From NCBI RefSeq assembly GCF_006569205.1, contig NZ_VIGD01000013.1, positions 1 through 64,000 of the forward strand: DNA of 64,000 nt. The letters run 5' to 3'. Positions 62,804-64,000 of this stretch are shown piece after piece (the stretch's first letter is position 1; every line of letters starts with the position of its first letter). The translations under genes and the position numbers were made by a program. Source of the stretch: Ureibacillus terrenus. Its GTDB lineage: Bacteria > Bacillota > Bacilli > Bacillales_A > Planococcaceae. A model generated the notes under the pieces. It was given only the letters and a program-made list of their open reading frames with translations. It was not told where the DNA came from and did not search any database.

Positions 62804-63087
62804 CATTGCAAATTAACGTTCTTTTATTTAGATGCTTACCGTTTTTTGCATTATATATCCAAAAGATTATCCCAATAAATTCTTCCAGCTAAGTAAAATA
62901 AACATGTTTCTGAACGTTTAGGTTATGAAAACTCAAAGCTACCGCAGATACTTAACAAAAAAGGTCGAGCGGAATGCACTCGACCTTACAAAAACACTTG
63001 GAAATGCGGTAATTTTGTTGGCCAATTTGTGGTCGATCGGTATTTCCCGAATGACCAAAGACCTTATAAACGTTGATATTTCAAGCC
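62804..63087. other. Intergenic region between the cys and suf operons
   Basis: About 280 nt between two convergent operons. Apart from the suf-side terminator at 62961-62987 I see no gene, repeat or promoter here; short open frames lack ribosome sites and homology. Confidence 0.6.
62955..62987 (-). terminator. Terminator of the suf operon
   Basis: AAGGTCGAG / CTCGACCTT arms at 62961-62987, followed on the minus strand by T6, about 100 nt after the sufB stop. Confidence 0.88.
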
Positions 63088-64000
63088 TTAACCAATTGAA
63101 CCTTCCATTTCGAACTTGATCAAGCGGTTCATTTCCACAGCGTATTCCATTGGAAGTTCGCGGGTGAATGGTTCAATGAATCCCATAACGATCATTTCCG
63201 TCGCTTCCTGTTCGGAAATGCCGCGGCTCATCAAATAGAATAATTGCTCTTCGGACACTTTGGATACTTTCGCTTCGTGCTCAAGGGACACGTTGTCATT
63301 CATAATTTCGTTGTATGGAATTGTATCGGAAGTGGATTGGTTATCCAAAATCAATGTGTCGCATTCGATATTCGCACGGGCGCCGCTTGCTTTCGGACCG
63401 AAGCGGACAATACCGCGGTATGTCACTTTACCTCCTTGTTTCGAAATGGATTTTGACACGATTGTGGAGGATGTGTTTGGCGCCAAGTGAATCATTTTCG
63501 CGCCGGCGTCCTGATGCTGGCCTTTGCCAGCCAACGCGATTGACAATGTCATGCCGCGGGCGCCTTCCCCTTTCAGGATGCAGGCAGGATATTTCATTGT
63601 CAATTTGGAACCGATGTTGCCGTCAATCCATTCCATTGTACCGTTTTCTTCAACAACCGTACGCTTTGTCACCAAGTTGTACACGTTGTTGGACCAGTTT
63701 TGGATGGTAGTATAACGGCAGTAGGCATCTTTTTTCACGATGATTTCCACAACCGCCGAGTGAAGGGAACTTGTTGAATAAATCGGTGCCGTACATCCTT
63801 CTACATAGTGGACGGATGCGCCTTCGTCCACGATGATCAAAGTCCGTTCGAATTGTCCCATATTTTCGGAGTTGATACGGAAGTATGCCTGAAGCGGAGT
63901 ATCCACTTTGACGCCTGGCGGAACATAGATGAAGGAACCGCCGGACCAAACCGCCGTATTTAACGCGGCAAATTTATTGTCAGATGCCGGTACCACTGTT
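63088..64000 (-). CDS. sufB: Fe-S cluster assembly scaffold SufB, 3' part (truncated by window edge)
   Basis: The C-terminal about 304 residues of SufB are present; the rest runs off the right edge. Family stretches: [26 protein letters not shown] (split), [36 protein letters not shown] and [23 protein letters not shown]. The conserved Cys of [11 protein letters not shown] is visible. SufBCD assembles Fe-S clusters from SufSU sulfur; it is the last gene of suf. Confidence 0.97.
   Translation of the reverse strand, partial: TVVPASDNKFAALNTAVWSGGSFIYVPPGVKVDTPLQAYFRINSENMGQFERTLIIVDEGASVHYVEGCTAPIYSTSSLHSAVVEIIVKKDAYCRYTTIQNWSNNVYNLVTKRTVVEENGTMEWIDGNIGSKLTMKYPACILKGEGARGMTLSIALAGKGQHQDAGAKMIHLAPNTSSTIVSKSISKQGGKVTYRGIVRFGPKASGARANIECDTLILDNQSTSDTIPYNEIMNDNVSLEHEAKVSKVSEEQLFYLMSRGISEQEATEMIVMGFIEPFTRELPMEYAVEMNRLIKFEMEGSIG

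Noticed and set aside
1-64000. Insertion sequences, phage genes, integrases or CRISPR arrays
   Set aside because: No transposase, integrase or phage structural reading frame and no regularly spaced repeats were seen. The sulfur block may be strain-variable but shows no mobility genes at its ends.

Overview
The window comes from a low-to-moderate-GC, endospore-forming Firmicute of the order Bacillales. A partial 16S rRNA 5' end lies on the minus strand at the left edge. Most genes have close Bacillus subtilis counterparts in a B. subtilis-like order (yugJ, yugI, yugE, patB, pbpD, yufK, yuiE/pepA, yuiD, yuiB, yutM, nfu/yutI, yuzD, yutJ, yuzB, yutF, yutE, yutD, lipA, yunB, yunD, yunE, yunF, suf). 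Strong AGGAGG ribosome sites, TTG/GTG starts and a YunB-type sporulation gene agree with this. I cannot name the genus from the sequence alone; a Bacillaceae or Planococcaceae/Ureibacillus-like member fits.

Layout. 1-3.1 kb: rRNA promoter and leader, an EamA exporter, MgtC and a CDF cation transporter. 3.1-9.7 kb: amino-acid and alcohol catabolism (YugJ, GudB/RocG, RocA) with a divergent PAS-AAA+-Fis regulator that lacks the GAFTGA loop. 9.8-17.6 kb: PatB, then a C4-dicarboxylate sensor/regulator pair, a DctB-like co-sensor and a DctPQM TRAP transporter. 17.7-24.4 kb: an MFS gene and a class A PBP gene (both frameshifted), YufK, a Gly/Tyr/Pro-rich peptide and PepA. 24.5-34.4 kb: an MFS carrier and a six-gene fatty-acid beta-oxidation operon, then a PucR-type regulator. 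34.5-48.1 kb: conserved yui/yut/yun housekeeping genes, CstA, Fe-S carriers and LipA. 48.2-62.7 kb: a large sulfur-acquisition block. 63.1 kb to the end: 3' part of sufB.

The sulfur block is the most interesting part. It holds SsuE-YezD, a RibR-like flavokinase/RNA-binding protein split by a frameshift, an SsuABC-like importer with a membrane-anchored thioredoxin, an LLM flavin monooxygenase plus an acyl-CoA-dehydrogenase-like flavoprotein, the sulfate importer Sbp-CysT-CysW-CysA, and the assimilation operon cysH-sat-cysC. Three operons in it (ribR..., sbp..., cysH...) each start with a sigma-A promoter and a leader carrying the same about 30-nt hairpin: a 7-nt P1, a GA/A asymmetric internal loop, a 4-bp P2 and an A(C)AAA loop. 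The 3' strand of P1 is also the 5' arm of an intrinsic terminator. Pairing covaries between copies. I do not recognise this motif; it looks like an antiterminator/terminator switch shared by a sulfur regulon.

Other regulatory features that can be read directly: two Rex-type boxes at the NDH-like yutJ promoter, a FadR-like box on the beta-oxidation promoter, a long dyad in front of the dct TRAP genes, and ribosome sites buried in perfect hairpins in front of yunB and of the Gly/Tyr/Pro peptide, with sporulation-type -10 sequences in the hairpin loops. Four genes are broken by single-base shifts, so sequencing indels should be excluded before calling them pseudogenes.
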